64,000 nucleotides of DNA, from positions 75,410,671 through 75,474,670 of the forward strand of contig CM037598.1 in the NCBI GenBank assembly GCA_021018995.1, in the 5' to 3' direction. Shown piece by piece: positions 1 to 12,555 of the stretch (positions are counted from its first letter, which is position 1; the number at the start of each line of letters is the position of its first letter). The DNA comes from Chloranthus sessilifolius (taxonomy: Eukaryota; Streptophyta; Magnoliopsida; Chloranthales; Chloranthaceae). The position numbers and the translations under genes are program-made. The notes beneath the pieces were generated by a model. It was not told where the DNA came from and did not search any database. It saw nothing but the letters and a program-made list of their open reading frames with translations.

Positions 1-1420
1 AGAAGTGGAAATTGAATGAATGGCTAAAGCATTTAACGATTTGACGAATCTAAATGACGATATTGATGAACTGCTCGAAGGAGTCAAACCTTTGTTTGAC
101 ACTAAGGAGCTTACAGAAGAGAGAAAGGGAGAACCTTTCGAACTCGAGCCGCAAGTAGAAGATTTGGAATCCACTGACAATGAAGATTTCCACATAGTTG
201 CCTTACAAGATAGTGAAGAGTACTTACACCTAACATGGGAAGAGGATGACACCCTGCAAGGGATCTTAACTCGCATAGCATCCGTCTCGACCTTGGCCTT
301 GGAGGATGGGAAAGCCCGTGGGACTCCCCGTGTATCGCTCACCCATATCAACCCCGCTGTAGGGCATGCACCAGCATATTGGAACGCTTTGCTAGCTGGG
401 TCTGACATTCTGCAATTGTTGAATTAAACGACTCTAACATCATAACAACGAAAGCAAGTAACGATCCACCAACTCGGTTCCTGACACAAGAAAAAGAAAA
501 TTCCAACAGCCAGCTGGTTGACCCAGGGGGAAACATCCCCATCACCCTCATTGAGTTCGAAGAGGAACTTGAACTAGACACTCCTTCATGCCCAGAGATG
601 CAACAACTCCAATATTTTGGAAATCTCTCGAGGAAGAATGGCAACCCCCTTCAAGCGATGACGAGGACTACTGGATAGACCTCCTTATACTTGAGCTAGC
701 AGAGCAGGCCAACCTAGGACTTCAAGCATTGTCGGATCAAGAAGATGAGTTCGATGCCACCCTCGACTCTAACTTAGAAGGATGAGAATGCCCTTAGGGA
801 TCTCCCTGCATTTCTCACCATTATCAGCCTTGCTGCCGAGCATGCGCGCTTATCTTAGCATATTACAAAGAGCTCTCTACCCCTGAGGATCCCTTAGGAG
901 ATCACCCTCAACAAGAAGAGCAACCATACTATAACTTAAAGGATGACAGCTCGACCGATTATGATCTTCAGAGCTTCTTCCAAGATGAGGCAATCAATAT
1001 GATAGAGGAAATCCGAACGCCGATATCTCCGCCACCGACATCACTTATTCAAAAGATCTTATTAGATAAGGACTCTAAAAAAAATATATCAAATTCATAA
1101 CAAATCCATATTTCTCGAAGGATCGCTCGTACGGCTCCAGCAGCTGTCTCGCTCCCTCAATTAGAGGAAGCAATTCTTCCGGTGCCTCTTGAGGCGATCG
1201 ACCTTGTACCATATCTACTATCGAAAATAAAAAAAAATAGAAAAAGAAGAAAATCCTAAAAATTTAGAAATATAAAATCTAAAAAAATTAGAAAACCCCA
1301 AAAAAGAAAAGGAACCCTTCGTCCCTAACCACTTTTACGGCCAACAAGGAGACTTCTCTCCTGAGACTTCTACCCCATCTCCCGCATGAAGACGCAAGAC
1401 ATTCAGGCTAAACAACAAGC
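1..1420 (+). pseudogene. Acidic linker upstream of RT in Tat polyprotein
   Basis: The translated segments here are rich in Glu and Asp (for example around 20-427 and 588-785) and match no catalytic domain I recognise. In Tat-lineage elements a long acidic spacer lies between the protease and the reverse transcriptase. Position and composition fit that. I see no zinc knuckle and no clear protease motif, so gag and protease probably lie upstream of the window. Part of the stretch (about 1,060-1,330) is A-rich and apparently non-coding. Old and broken. Confidence 0.5.
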
Positions 1421-1422
1421 CG

Positions 1423-2700
1423 GTGATCATACCAGGTGAGATACTTCGTGACTTTGAAAAAATGATCAATAGCCTTGACCTTCATCGTACTAAAGATCTC
1501 TCAGTCATAAATTATGTCGATGAAGGGTTACCTTTCATAAAATTGAATCCCCAGTGTAGCAATTTTGTAGTATATGAGCTTGCCGAGGATGAAGAACAAA
1601 CACCGGTCACCGAAGAGGAGCCAGACTTCCAACGGGTTATCAAGCATTTCGAAGAGCAAACTCAAGCTGTCGTGGAACCCACAGAAGAAATCAACTTTGG
1701 CACTGAAGAGAAACCCAAGAGGTTACTAATTAGCGCAATGCTTAATTCTAAGGAACGTCAACGTATCGCACAAGTCTTACAAGAGCACCTCGACTCCTTT
1801 ACATGGTCCTATGAGAACATGCCTGGTTTAGACTCAAGTTTAGTAGAGCATCGCCTCGTCTTAGAACCCGATGTGAAATCTGTTAGGCAAAAACTTCGTA
1901 GGATGCACCTACAAACCGCCCTTCAAGTCAAAGAGGAAGTTGACAAATTGCACAAAACTAAATTCATCCGATTCGTCCTCTATCCCAAGTGGGTTGCCAA
2001 TATAGTACCTGTCGCTAAGAAAGACGGTAAAGTGCGGGGTTTGCATTGACTTCTGAAATCTTAATCAGGCATGCCGAAAAGACGACTTCCCACTTCCGTA
2101 CATTGACACTCTAGTTGACAACACTGCTAGACATGAGATGTTATCCTTTATGGATGGTTTCTCTGGGTATAATCAGATCAAATTAGCAGAGTTTGACCAA
2201 GAGAAGAATTCTTTCACCACACTATGGGAAACTTACTGTTACATCGTCATACCTTTTGAGCTCAAGAATGCAAGAGCCACGTATCAACACGCCATGATGG
2301 CTATTTTTCTTGACATGATGCATAAATGTGTAGAAGTCTATGTTAATGACATATTAGTAAAGTCCCAAATGCAGGCAGGACATGTTGAGCACTTCGACTG
2401 GTGTTACAAAGAGCTGAGAAATATCATCTAAAAATGAACCCAAAGAAATGTGTCTTCGGAGTCACCTTTGGAAAATTACTCGGTTTCATAGTCAGCAAGC
2501 GAGGGATAGAAGTTGATCCTGCTAAAGTCAGAGCCATCCTTGAGATGCCACCTCTCAGCAATATCAAAGAATTACGAGGCCTGATAGGAAGATTGCAATT
2601 CATCAGGAGATTTATCTCCCAACATTCAGATAAGTGCGATCCTTTCTACAGACTACTTAGAGGAGGAGCTGAGCCCAAATAGGATGACCAGTGCCAGCAA
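1423..2700 (+). pseudogene. Tat reverse transcriptase region (fossil)
   Basis: The first part has the conserved lead-in of Tat RTs: CSNFVVYELAEDEEQ, then FTWSYENMPGLD, the RQKLRRM basic stretch, and WVANIVPVAKKDGK. About 2,138-2,430 carries SFMDGFSGYNQIK and the region around the YxDD box followed by ILVKS. About 2,430-2,680 carries the thumb/connection segment (KCVFGV, LLGFIVSKRGIEVDP, ELRGLIGRLQFIRRFI). Together these cover the usual RT core. It is a broken fossil; domain order and wording assign it firmly to the Tat branch of plant Ty3/gypsy elements. Confidence 0.85.
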
Positions 2701-3070
2701 GCCTTCGACAACATAAAAAAGTATCTCCTTAACCCGCCAATACTATCACCACTAGTTCTCGGTAGACGCTTAATCCTATACCTCTCAGTGAATGACAAAG
2801 CTATGGGAGTGATTCTAGGACAATACAAAGAAGATGGCAAGAGAGAGAAGGCTATCTACTACCTCAGTAGGACGATGGTCGAGTACGAACAGAAATACAC
2901 TCTAATGGAGAAGACCTGTCTCATGCTGGTGTGGGCATCAACCAAATTATGGCACTACTGTGGAGCACATAAGATACTAGTATTAGCCCGAATGGACCCT
3001 CTGAAGTATGTATTCGAAAAGCCCACCATATCAGAAAAGATCGCTCGCTGGCATATGCTACTGTAAGAAT
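2690..3070 (+). pseudogene. Tat RNase H (first) region (fossil)
   Basis: It directly follows the RT thumb. Recognisable segments are MGVILGQYKEDGKREKAIYY, the YLSRTM strand, YTLMEKTCLMLVWA and WHYCGAHKI, the typical retroelement RNase H sequence of plant Ty3/gypsy pol. It would degrade the RNA strand of the RNA-DNA hybrid during reverse transcription. It is part of the same broken polyprotein as the RT. Confidence 0.8.
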
Positions 3071-3229
3071 TCGATATCACTTACGTCACACAGAAGTCTA
3101 TCAAAGGACAAGCAATAGCCGATTGCCTCACAGACCTCCCACTCCTGGGTGACGAGCCCATACATGCGAATTTCCCCGATGAAAACCTACTCACGATTCA
3201 TAACGAAGAGCCCGATAAGACATTGTGGA

Positions 3230-3640
3230 CCCTTTTTTTTATGGTGCTCTAAATCACAAAGAAAAAGGCATCAGGATAGTCCTGCTAAGCCCAGAAGGAG
3301 TTGTCATACCTAAGACTTTTTAACTAGATTTCCCTGTCACTAATAATATCACAAAATATAAAGCTTTCATAGCTGGACTGCGAGCAGTACTACAATTAGG
3401 TGTTAAACAGTTGAAAACCATTGGCAACTCCAAGCTAGTAATCTCACAAGTTATAGGAGAATGGAAAACCAAGGAAAGGAGACTAATGGCATATCTAAAA
3501 ACTGCTTAATATTTAGTAAAGAAATTTGAACGAATCTCTTTTACACAGGTCCCTAGATTAGAAAACAAGCTCGCAGATTCCCTAGCCATATTTGCATCGG
3601 TCATCCAAATACCTATTGGACAAAGTACCAAGACCTTCTT
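3230..3640 (+). pseudogene. Second, archaeal-type RNase H region (fossil)
   Basis: After the first RNase H the translation shows a second RNase H fold: an alanine-leucine-asparagine segment with GIRIVLLSPEGVVIP, then TKYKAFIAGLRAVLQLGVKQ, a segment with SKLVISQVIGEW, and PRLENKLADSLA. An additional RNase H of this type between RT-RNase H and integrase is characteristic of the Tat lineage and is the best single marker for classifying this element. It is broken, as are its neighbours. Confidence 0.75.
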
Positions 3641-3959
3641 CATAAAAAAATTAACAGTACCCGCCCACGAGGTAGCATGGATCGTCAAGAGAGAATTACC
3701 AATCCTCCCCACCGGCACAGGACCAGATGAAGCAATCACCCCGAAAAAATACGTCAAGTTAGGCACTGAAGTCGCTATGTTCAGATTTGAGAAATCACCA
3801 ACTGACGACGGACAGCCATTGTATTTCTACATCTGGAACTTCCTGAAGCATCAACACGTCCCCCCATATGCCACAAAGATTGAATGGGAGACTATAAGGA
3901 ATCGATGCGTCCGATTCTGCATACTCGGTAAAACATTATACAAAGAAGCTTTTACCAAA

Positions 3960-5024
3960 CGAGTACTGCTATGATGCGACACAACTGCCGAAGGACAATA
4001 CATCATCCGAGAAGCACATGCTAGTGCCTATGGCACCCACGCCGATAGACAGAGACTCACCGATCAAATTACACGACAAGGCTACTTCTGGCCGACAATG
4101 ATAAGAGATTGCCACCTCTACATCCAATGTTGCAAGAAATGCCAAGAACATGCCGCACTTATCAAAGCTCCATCAGTCTCATTGAACACTATGACCTCGT
4201 CGTGGTTGTTTTCGATGTGGGCCTTCGACGTCATCTAACCTTTCATAGGCATAGTTGGGAACACTTACAAGCACACGTTCATACTTACAGCAACCGAATA
4301 CTACACCAAATGGGCAGAAGCTGAATCCTACGTCAGAATCACCACTTCAACACTCGTAAGGTTTATTGTTCAGAATATCATCACCAGGTTTGGAGTACCC
4401 AGAATGTTCGTTACCCACAACGGTCTGCAGTTCATCGCAGAGAAGATGAAAAAATTATGCAAGAAGTTCAGCATCGATCTACACCACTCATCACCGTTCT
4501 ATCCCCAAGGTAATGGACAAGCAGAAGCTACAAACAAAATGTTGATTCAAATTTTGAAGCGCACAGTAGAAACAAGCAATGGAGCCAACTGGTCAAACTC
4601 CCTACCTCCTTACCTATGGGATGGAGGCAGTCTTACCATACGAGATACAAGTACCGTCCTTATATATTTAACTCGATTTTGAGCTATCCTTAGACGAGAG
4701 GAGAATTATCCCATTCACGCAGCTAGAGCAACTTGATGAAACACGTTTAAGGGCAGCTGATCACGCTCAGGTATATCAGAGGAGAGTAGTAAGAGCTTAT
4801 GATAAAAAAGTCCTTGAACGAACCTTTAATATTAGAGAATTAGTCTTGAAGAAGATCATGCCTTCCAAGCACGCCCATCCGAAAGAAAAATTGAAACCGA
4901 TCTAGGAAGGCCCTTATGTTATAACAGTCGCATACCCTGAAAATGCATACAAACTTGGGAACCAAGATCGGGAAGAACTCCCTAGCCCTTGGAACGCCAT
5001 GTATCTTAGAAAATACTACCCTTA
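3960..5024 (+). pseudogene. Tat integrase region (fossil)
   Basis: The HHCC zinc-binding part is visible near 3,990-4,150 (an H-H pair, then CCKKCQEHA). The catalytic core follows, with FGVPRMFVTHNGLQF and the SSPFYPQGNGQAEATNK segment that holds the last acidic residue of the DDE triad. Near 4,780-5,024 is the C-terminal part ending in SPWNAMYLRKYYP, the usual end of Tat integrases. There is no chromodomain, as expected for Tat. It marks the end of pol; no LTR follows directly. Confidence 0.8.
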
Positions 5025-5336
5025 GCCCTGTGATCGTCACAACCCATGATTAAATACTTATACTTATCGCCCCTGTAGTCGTCACGACCCATTCATTGGT
5101 CGTACGTCATCAATTCTCAGAATATCCTTTAGACTCTTAGTTTACTGCCCACTTGCTCACTCGGGCAATCTGATTGAAAGACTAGTGACCCATCTAACCT
5201 CTTTCAAAAGTATAAGTAACACCCAATTCTCATTTCCCCTTCCCCCGCTATTAGAGGAGATGTTAAAGCAAAAAAATGAAGATGCTAGGTTCAATCAAAA
5301 CTCATTATTCTTGCGCTAGCAGGATGCTTTCAAAAA

Positions 5337-5367
<31 letters not shown>

Positions 5368-6520
5368 GAGTGAGAGTATTACGACGAATGAATAAGTCAA
5401 TGAGAGCTCAGGGAAGCATAAGCAGGCCGTGAGGACATCTCTGGTACTTTACTAGAAGTGTATAAGCAAGCTACGTGGGCATCCCTAATGTTCCCATACT
5501 ACTAAATATCGTCGCAAGGTGGTGGGAGGAGGACAAAACCTTGCTAATCATAGAATGTGAGATTTTGATGGTACCGAAACATGACGAAGAGCTCGATCAT
5601 GGCACCCCATATCCCTCTGGAAAAAAGATTGTTACTCACCCCTTTTGAAAAGCTTTAGATACAAACTATTCCCCACATCACTAAGCCTTACCCTCATCTT
5701 CTATTTTTATTTAAGACGATAAATCAAAAGCCTTGCGGAATATTCCTAGAAATGAAACTGAAAACAGATGAATGATGACTGATGCAATCATCCACTATGC
5801 CTACCGTACTTCTCCCTAATAACCACGGAATAGGATGACCACCACCCTAAGGTAGACCCCGTTATATAACTGACATAATCAAAGCAACCTGCTCTGGTTC
5901 GATGTCAGTACTGATGAACTTCTCTTCAAAACTAACTCACCAAATACCCATGACTTCTTATAGACCCAAAGCGCAGACCTGAAACTCGAAAAAGCTCCAT
6001 TGCATCTAGACACTGGGGCATTTTTTGGGTCAGAAAGAGAATCACATTAGAAGCGCTGACTCGTCCACAAGGAAAATGCGAAATAATGAAGTCACCATCC
6101 GGAAAATGCTACCGAAGATACTATACTGCCAACCCTACCACGCTCCTACACTGGGGAATTTATTTATTTCTATCCTAGTTATTTGCTTTCCTTGTTGCAT
6201 TATATTTATTTCAAAAAAAAAAAAAGGAGCGTATATTCATCTTTTACTACCAGGCTCCGGTCTGAGACACTCACCCCCTTGACAACTAGCAAGGGGGAGA
6301 ACAAAAATTACTGATAGTATTACCTTTATATGCGCAGATACGAAGCAACCTTCAACCATCACCGGGCCAGCTCAGGAAGCATCCAAATCCCAATGACGAT
6401 TGGCGACGCTAAAGAAACTAAAATCAAAAGTAGATGCAAGAGGTAACTAAAAGAAAGAGCAGCCGATCAGGTACATCCAAAACCAAAATCTCCATATATA
6501 TATATAAAAGTTTTCTTTTC
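5025..6520 (+). other. Non-coding region between Tat pol and the antisense PMD gene
   Basis: I see no convincing gene here. The stretch contains a (TA)n microsatellite at 5,339-5,364, a short A-run near 6,211-6,224, and short G-runs such as the one near 6,286. It is the beginning of the long 3' untranslated internal region typical of Tat elements. Small open frames (for example 6,025-6,282) have no recognisable content. Confidence 0.5.
5339..5364. repeat. (TA)n microsatellite
   Basis: Thirteen TA dinucleotides without interruption, in the 3' internal region of the Tat element. Confidence 0.95.
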
Positions 6521-6524
6521 TTTT

Positions 6525-6560
6525 TTTACATTTGTCACCGACAGCATACCTCCTGTATAT
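6525..6560 (-). other. Likely 3' end block of the antisense PMD gene
   Basis: The block around CACCGACAGCATACCTCC and the following TATACAA resembles three other blocks in the window (11,371-11,405, 12,591-12,620, and inverted 32,477-32,506). It lies just beyond the last exon-like block, so it probably marks the transcript end. Here the stem of the block's hairpin is degraded. Confidence 0.4.
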
Positions 6561-6699
6561 ACAATGCACACACACACATCAAAAAATAATAATAAACACA
6601 CACACACCCCTACTCCCTACGTTGTCGCTGGGATTGACGAGCACCGCTGTCCCCAGTATCATCAGCTCGGAGGTCCGTGGACTGATCCTCCGAAAATAC

Positions 6700-7204
6700 A
6701 ATCTTGGAACCCAGAGTCGGTGGGACCTCTAGACGACGTGGCCCCGCTATAGAACCCCCCTCGCTCATCTGGCTAATAGATCACCTCGATCACGAATGAG
6801 GAGCATACCCAACGAGAATCTCATGAACAACAAAATCCTCACGAGCATCACACCTGACACGATTAAGTGACGTGTGACGAAACTGCCCAGTCGAGGAACC
6901 CGTAGCCCTCGACTCCAATTCATCAAGCTAACTAGGCAGCCTATGCACCCCTCGCTCACTCCTCATCAGACGATACTGCAGCCGATCCAGGGACACATGC
7001 ATCTCTGCCCACGTCGTCCGACGCGCTGCCTCTGACGTCTCAGTCTGAGTCCTCTGTGTGACCATCATCTCAATAAATAGGTCCTCATGACTCTGCGTCT
7101 CCCAAGGATTTGTCTCGCCTCAGGATTTATGCGCGCTTGCGCCGCCTCTAGATGCGCCTCCTCAAGCTGACGAACCTGCATAACCAAACCAAGTCAAAGA
7201 AAAC

Positions 7205-7247
<43 letters not shown>

Positions 7248-10200
7248 TATAGAAAAAGCTTCCAGAAGGCGCTTAACAATCACAGCAGTCACTGGATTAG
7301 CAGGAGGTGCGAAAGGGATAGCAAATGTAGGTGGTTGCAACAAGAACAAACAAATATATCAGAAAATACTATAATGATAAATAAACTACAAACACAATAA
7401 CTAAAATATACCTGAGAAGAAATAGGAATAGACTCCTGAGGGGGAGCCTCGGGAGTAGAGTCTGGAACTGCCTGCGCAGAGAACCAAACAAGCCAACATA
7501 AAATATGTCAGAACAAATAGAATGAAATAATCTAAACTAAAGAACACCACACCAGAAACTATACCTGACTCTTTGGGCGCAGAGAGGCAGCAGTTGCCTC
7601 CCTCGTCTGAAAGTCCTCGACAACCCGATGCTGAAAGACCATGTAATGTTAGTAAACTATTAAGAAAGCGAAACAATAACAGCAAACTAATGTAATGACA
7701 CAAACAAGATAAAAGATTGAATGGAACTTACCCAATGCTCTAGCTCAGCCCGAAGCTGAGCCATCGCTGGATCCTCCCGACTAGAGGAAGCAACTGAAGA
7801 TGGATTAAATGCCGGAACGGGACCTCCAGTAGCGAGCTCGGCTCTCTACGAATTACAATAGACGCATTAGTTGGCAAACTCACAACAATTATCAAAACCA
7901 AGTTCATATAGACACTTAATAATCATCAATCTCAGATCGCAAACCGACCTCCACCTCTCGACTGGCCTGCTGCTGACCGCGTAACAACTCGATCAACGTC
8001 ACGTGACTGGCAACCTCGGCCTCCCTCTCAGACTGTCTAAAATAAAATGAGACACCACAACAACCAGAAGACCAAGTCCACATAATTAAAAAAAATCAAT
8101 AAATTAATTCACCAGGAGCCGTCGAGTCTCCGCTAGCCGAGCCCCCAACTCATCCTCCGCTGCCCTAGCCTGAGCCACTGAGAGGGCCAAGGAGTGAAGC
8201 ATCTCCTCATCCGGACGAGGAGCATACCCCACACTCGCCGTGAGGTGGCCCTGCTCCAATGCAGCCAACCTCTCCCTTAATGCCAACCTTGACTCCGGCC
8301 CACCGATAGCAAAAGAAACTCTCCCATGGAAGGGACGTGTGAAGAGGTGCCCACCACCCAATGCACTGAACCATCTCCTATACTCTCGGACATCCGCCTT
8401 GTCATGCGCCCCTGTGACCTTGCTCCCCCCAGCTCTAAAATCTGCTATTTGAAGCGGCATCCGCTCTGTAAAGTTTTGGCCAGGGGGGCCGGTCATCCTC
8501 TTTGCCACCCTGTGGCCAATCTCCGAAGGGACTCCCTGAGTGAGCCCCAGCTATCGCACCACCTGAGATAGGTGGATCCTCTGCACCTTCTCAAAATAAT
8601 AGGCCCATATGTCCACGTCAAAGAAGGGCTGACCAGACTGGATCACTGGCGCACCCGCATCCTCTTCGGCCGCATACGACCTCCAAATCACCTAACCAAA
8701 TAAACAAGCCAACCCATCAATGAGGCCTTAGAGCCTAAAAACCTGAAACAAAATAAAACAAAATGTATGCATGATGACATATATACCTGCTCCACATGCA
8801 TATCCTCAAAAAGGCCTCGCACAGTTTGAAGATCTGAAGACCAGCGACGACCCCTCATTGCCTCCCTCCACACACGCATCTGCAGAAACGTGAATGTCAC
8901 CTCCAACGGAACTCTCGGACGAAGAAAAGCAAAATGATCATACACCCAGAACTAAAAAAAAATACAAAAGAGAAATGTTAAATAGATTTTACCATTAAAC
9001 CATCAAGAAAAACTAAAGACTTTATAACACCAACTAACTAAAACTCATCTGGAGGAAGGGAAGGAAACCTCCAATTGTCGCGATGCCTCATCCCCAATGA
9101 TAAAGCTGCTCATAGAGATGAGCCAATGCATAAGTAGGGACCCGATCCAAGTCCCTAAGAATCATAAAAAACAACCCGGTGACGCATCCCCGAATCGAAG
9201 AAGAAAAGAGTACTACACCGAGGAAGTGCATCAAGAACGTTCGGAGCACCCTATCTGCAGCCAACCCCGGCTCAACCACGGGCTCCTGACCCACCAACAC
9301 CACGCACCGCACCTCATAAGATGCCCTCGCCTCCGAATGACACCTCGGAGGGATGAAACCGCTAGCAAACATATCGAAGAACCAGGTGACTCGAACTACA
9401 CTCGGCCCCGACCCACTCGATCTATACGGCACACCCAAAATCTCCTCACACACCTTTAAATAATCCCCTGCCATCTGTCCCGTGATCGGCTCGCCCTCAA
9501 AATGAAAATGAGTAATGTGGACCCAATCCTCTGGAGTCGGCAACATCATACCAACTGGAAAGAGAAGCGCCTGATGTACCTCCCTCCACCTCTCCAAAAT
9601 TGCCGTAATCAGGCCATGACTGACCTGAAAGGGCTCCAACTCCAGGATTGGCCCGAATCCAAAAGACACCAATTGTGCTCGCTGGAACCCCGGTAAGGTG
9701 TGATACCAAGTATGGGACTCGGTCCACACCGAGCTGATAGCCAGCTGCGGGGGCTCCTATCAAATGAAACACAAGTAGAAGAAAATAAGACTAACACACA
9801 TACCTATGACAAAAGACGAACAAATATAGAGCTAAAAGCAAATGAAATATGCCCCCAAAACACAATAATAACTCATAACAAACACACAAAATATGATAAG
9901 AACAACTGAATAGAAACATGACCTACCTCTAGACACCGTCATGATGCATGAGTGAGCACACAATCAATAATCGATGCAGGTTTGACATAAATTAAAAGGG
10001 TTTCCAGATTTTTATAAGTCTATGTCATAACCTAAATGCCTAGAAAAGCGAAGAAACTCTTGCTCACGGGTACCTACCCGTCCTCGAGTGAAGAAATCCT
10101 CCAGCCGGAAGTGTTTGCGATCCTGACGCTCCTCACCCTGGTGCTCCTCAGCCCCCTCATCCTCAGCTCAATCCCCCTCAACCCTCTCACCCTCCTTCTC

Positions 10201-10400
10201 AACTATACCCTGCTCAATCTTGAGTATCCCCTCCCTAACCACCAATTGGTCAACCTCTGGTAACTCCCCTCCAACTATCTCCCCGACAACAGCATCGGTC
10301 CGAGCCTCAGACGTCTCACCTATTTTCCCTATCATCATCCTCTCTAACTCAGAAATAGTAATATCACACCTATTGCCACCCTCACCCTCCATCCTAAAAC
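6700..10400 (-). pseudogene. Antisense, intron-bearing plant mobile domain (PMD) gene inside the Tat element
   Basis: Read on the - strand, exon-like blocks lie at about 10,392-9,927, 9,756-9,088, 8,953-8,790, 8,693-8,105 and 8,020-7,915, then several short blocks at 7,850-7,410 and about 7,305 and 7,170-6,740. GT-AG boundaries fit short introns; the clearest is 9,926-9,757, and GTAAGT follows the block ending near 7,733. The second block resembles the PMD / aminotransferase-like plant family: LITAILERWREVHQALLFPV, then GEPITG, then DRVLRTFLMHFLG and ALAHLYEQLYHWG. Later blocks (VYDHFAFLRP, RWFSALGGGHLF) fit the PMD C-terminal half, and the tail is Ala/Glu/Arg-rich and probably coiled-coil. 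PMD proteins include MAIN and MAIL1, which act in transposon silencing, and PMDs also occur in transposons. The gene is antisense to pol, between pol and the LTR. It looks decayed in places; whether any product is made is unknown. Confidence 0.65.
7209..7244. repeat. (AT)n microsatellite in an intron of the antisense PMD gene
   Basis: About eighteen AT dinucleotides between two exon-like blocks of the antisense gene. Confidence 0.95.
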
Positions 10401-10563
10401 AAAGAGCTCGAAAAACTAGAAAGAACAGAAGAAACGGCTCCTAAAACGAACGATCGGATCGCAAGATATCACGAAAATACGAAAAATAAAGCGCAAGGAA
10501 ACAAGGAAACTAGAGAATCAAAGACCAAAATGGATAGCGCGGGAGGAATGAAACATTTTTGAA

Positions 10564-10572
10564 CTATTTATA
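10564..10572 (-). promoter_or_regulatory. TATA box of the antisense PMD gene
   Basis: On the - strand this reads TATAAATAG, a near-perfect plant TATA box, about 170 bp upstream of the first Met codon of the PMD gene (10,392). Upstream of it (about 10,580-10,720) is a cluster of CpG-rich words such as ATGCGCG and GAGCGCGCAAA, which could be regulatory. Confidence 0.55.
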
Positions 10573-10879
10573 AGACATGGCTGAATCATGCGCGTGAACT
10601 CATGCGCTCGACCGAATCACGCACCACGGTTTACATGCTTAATTCGGATCAAATGATTAGTTTCGAGCGCGCAAACGGATTGTCGCCCGCTCAAACTAAT
10701 CGAACCACCTTTTTGTGCATTGTCCACCAGGCGAGTAATCATCTCAAGCACCCGAACCCGTGCACGGGAATGCCAACAGTCATTGCAACAATGACCGGTC
10801 ACTGCCCTAATCCTGCGCCCCATGACGTGCGCTGAACTTGATTAAACGATCGGACGTCGGCGCTTAATGACCTTTCGAC

Positions 10880-11345
10880 CCTTCGAAACCCGTGCTCCCA
10901 TTTCGACGCACAATTTCCCAGAAACATAAAATATGTGCCCAGAACAACAGGTTCACAAGACCAAATTAGGAGACTTCTAACACTGATTACCAACCTAAAC
11001 TACGCCCTTGCTAAGACCAATCCGAAAACACTTTTGACTTAGGACATTTACACCCCAAAAATGAAAAAAAAATACCGCCAACATCACTTACACACTTCAA
11101 TTAAGATCAAACTAAAAAAAAAAAAAAACACAATAAAAAATGTCCCCCTTCATTCATGCACTTGAAACTAAACTAAACCAAAAAAAAATATTCCCAACAC
11201 ACCCCAGATCAAAATAAATAAATAAGAGCAAACCAAATTTAAATAATAAGCATCACACTCAAAACAAGTTGAAGCAAGCTACCAAACCAAACCAAAATTT
11301 ATTAAATAGAAATTACCACAAATGAAATATAAAAACATAATCACT
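10880..11345. other. Non-coding A-rich spacer
   Basis: An A-rich stretch on the + strand with many short A-runs between the PMD promoter and the next antisense unit. I see no gene. Weak compositional similarity to 32,530-32,800 in inverted orientation suggests it is part of the Tat 3' region. Confidence 0.4.
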
Positions 11346-11800
11346 TCATAAATAAGAAGAATGATTACAAAACACACCGAGGGCACACCCTCTGAATATA
11401 CAACTTAAAATCCGCACATTCAGGAAATGCCTGAATCTGGATTTATTCGGGAAATCAGAAATCTCGGAGAAGCTTGGAGGAGGAACGCACCCTAAACGAA
11501 TTGTGACAATGACAATCTTTCCCCATCCCGAGGTGGCAGAAAAGAAATAGTGGCTCACGTAAAGCCACCCAGGATCTGCGGGATCCACCGTTAGAAGCTC
11601 ACCTTGGAAAGTATAAAAAGGAGGAGCAGCTAACATTGAATTCGCAGAGCCTACCGAGGAAAGATAGGCATCGGTCACGAGAACTCTGACCCTGCCTTAT
11701 CCTTGGGTTTCCTTTTAACCACCTTTTTCTCCTCCACCTCTTCCCTTAGCATGGCAGCAATTCGATTGCTACCCTACATTCCCAATCTCGTTCATTCCTA
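11346..11800 (-). pseudogene. Shortened antisense unit B in Tat element
   Basis: The unit ends on the - strand in the same 3' block as the PMD gene. An open frame of 110 codons (11,346-11,678) has no domain I recognise. Upstream on the - strand the translation is basic and Glu/Lys-rich (11,690-11,760). It looks like a duplicate of an antisense gene with its middle lost. A protein function cannot be proposed. Confidence 0.35.
11374..11397 (-). other. Covarying 3'-end hairpin (GAGGG/CCCTC)
   Basis: The stem GAGGG-CACA-CCCTC sits in the block shared by the antisense units. The sister block at 12,599-12,612 has GGAGG-CATA-CCTCC and the inverted one at 32,487-32,500 has GAGGG-TATG-CCCTC. Both arms differ together between copies, so pairing is kept. 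Confidence 0.5.
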
Positions 11801-12555
11801 ATAATCCACTTAATAATCACAATCCTTCGGGTTTAATACTCGGGAAATAAAAGAGAAAGGAAGAAAATACATTAATGAACAAAAATGCCCAAAATCACAT
11901 GCCAACAAAAAAAGGCCCAAAAACTTCTAATTCTAAAACTTGAAATGAAATTTCAAAAACAATAAGAACCAAAGCCTTTAGCTCTCACACTTATAAACTA
12001 TACCTACCTAAACCACAGAATGACAAGTGTCACATCCTTAAACCCTTCCAATCTAATTAAATTTAAACCAAACACATACCCTCCTTTGAAAAACTACAAT
12101 CCATGACAACCTGGATAAACCAATAATCACGCAACACTTACCCCTAGGAAGCACAATCCCCCCAAGCCTAGATAAACCAATAGAATTACAATACCTAACA
12201 CCCATCTAGAAACTTTAAATTAAACCCTAAGTTCACATATTTCTAACAAACTCATGTTAAATCAAACCTAAGGCCAAAACAAAGTGCCTTAAACTTTAAA
12301 CAGAAAAAAAAACTCTTTAAAATGAGACCCTAACTTGCTTGGGACCAGAAAAATGCCCCCAACAAACCAAACAGAACCAAGTAAACTCTCTAAACAAACT
12401 AGATAAAGCAAATTAATTTCGGAATAATCCTTGAATAAATTCAGAATGAATTCTAAAACTTTAAGCTAAGTTAAAACTAGGTCAAACATACCAAATACTC
12501 ATTCACTAATCCATTAAATAAGTTTAAAACAAATAACTAAGCACAATAGACAAAA
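11800..12555. other. AT-rich non-coding spacer between antisense units
   Basis: AT-rich, with many short A-runs on the + strand and no coding signal. It probably corresponds to the spacer seen at 10,880-11,345, implying a duplication of about 1.2 kb. Confidence 0.35.

Noticed and set aside
9097-9459. + strand frame of 120 codons
   Set aside because: It is the shadow of the PMD block on the other strand, which has recognisable family wording.
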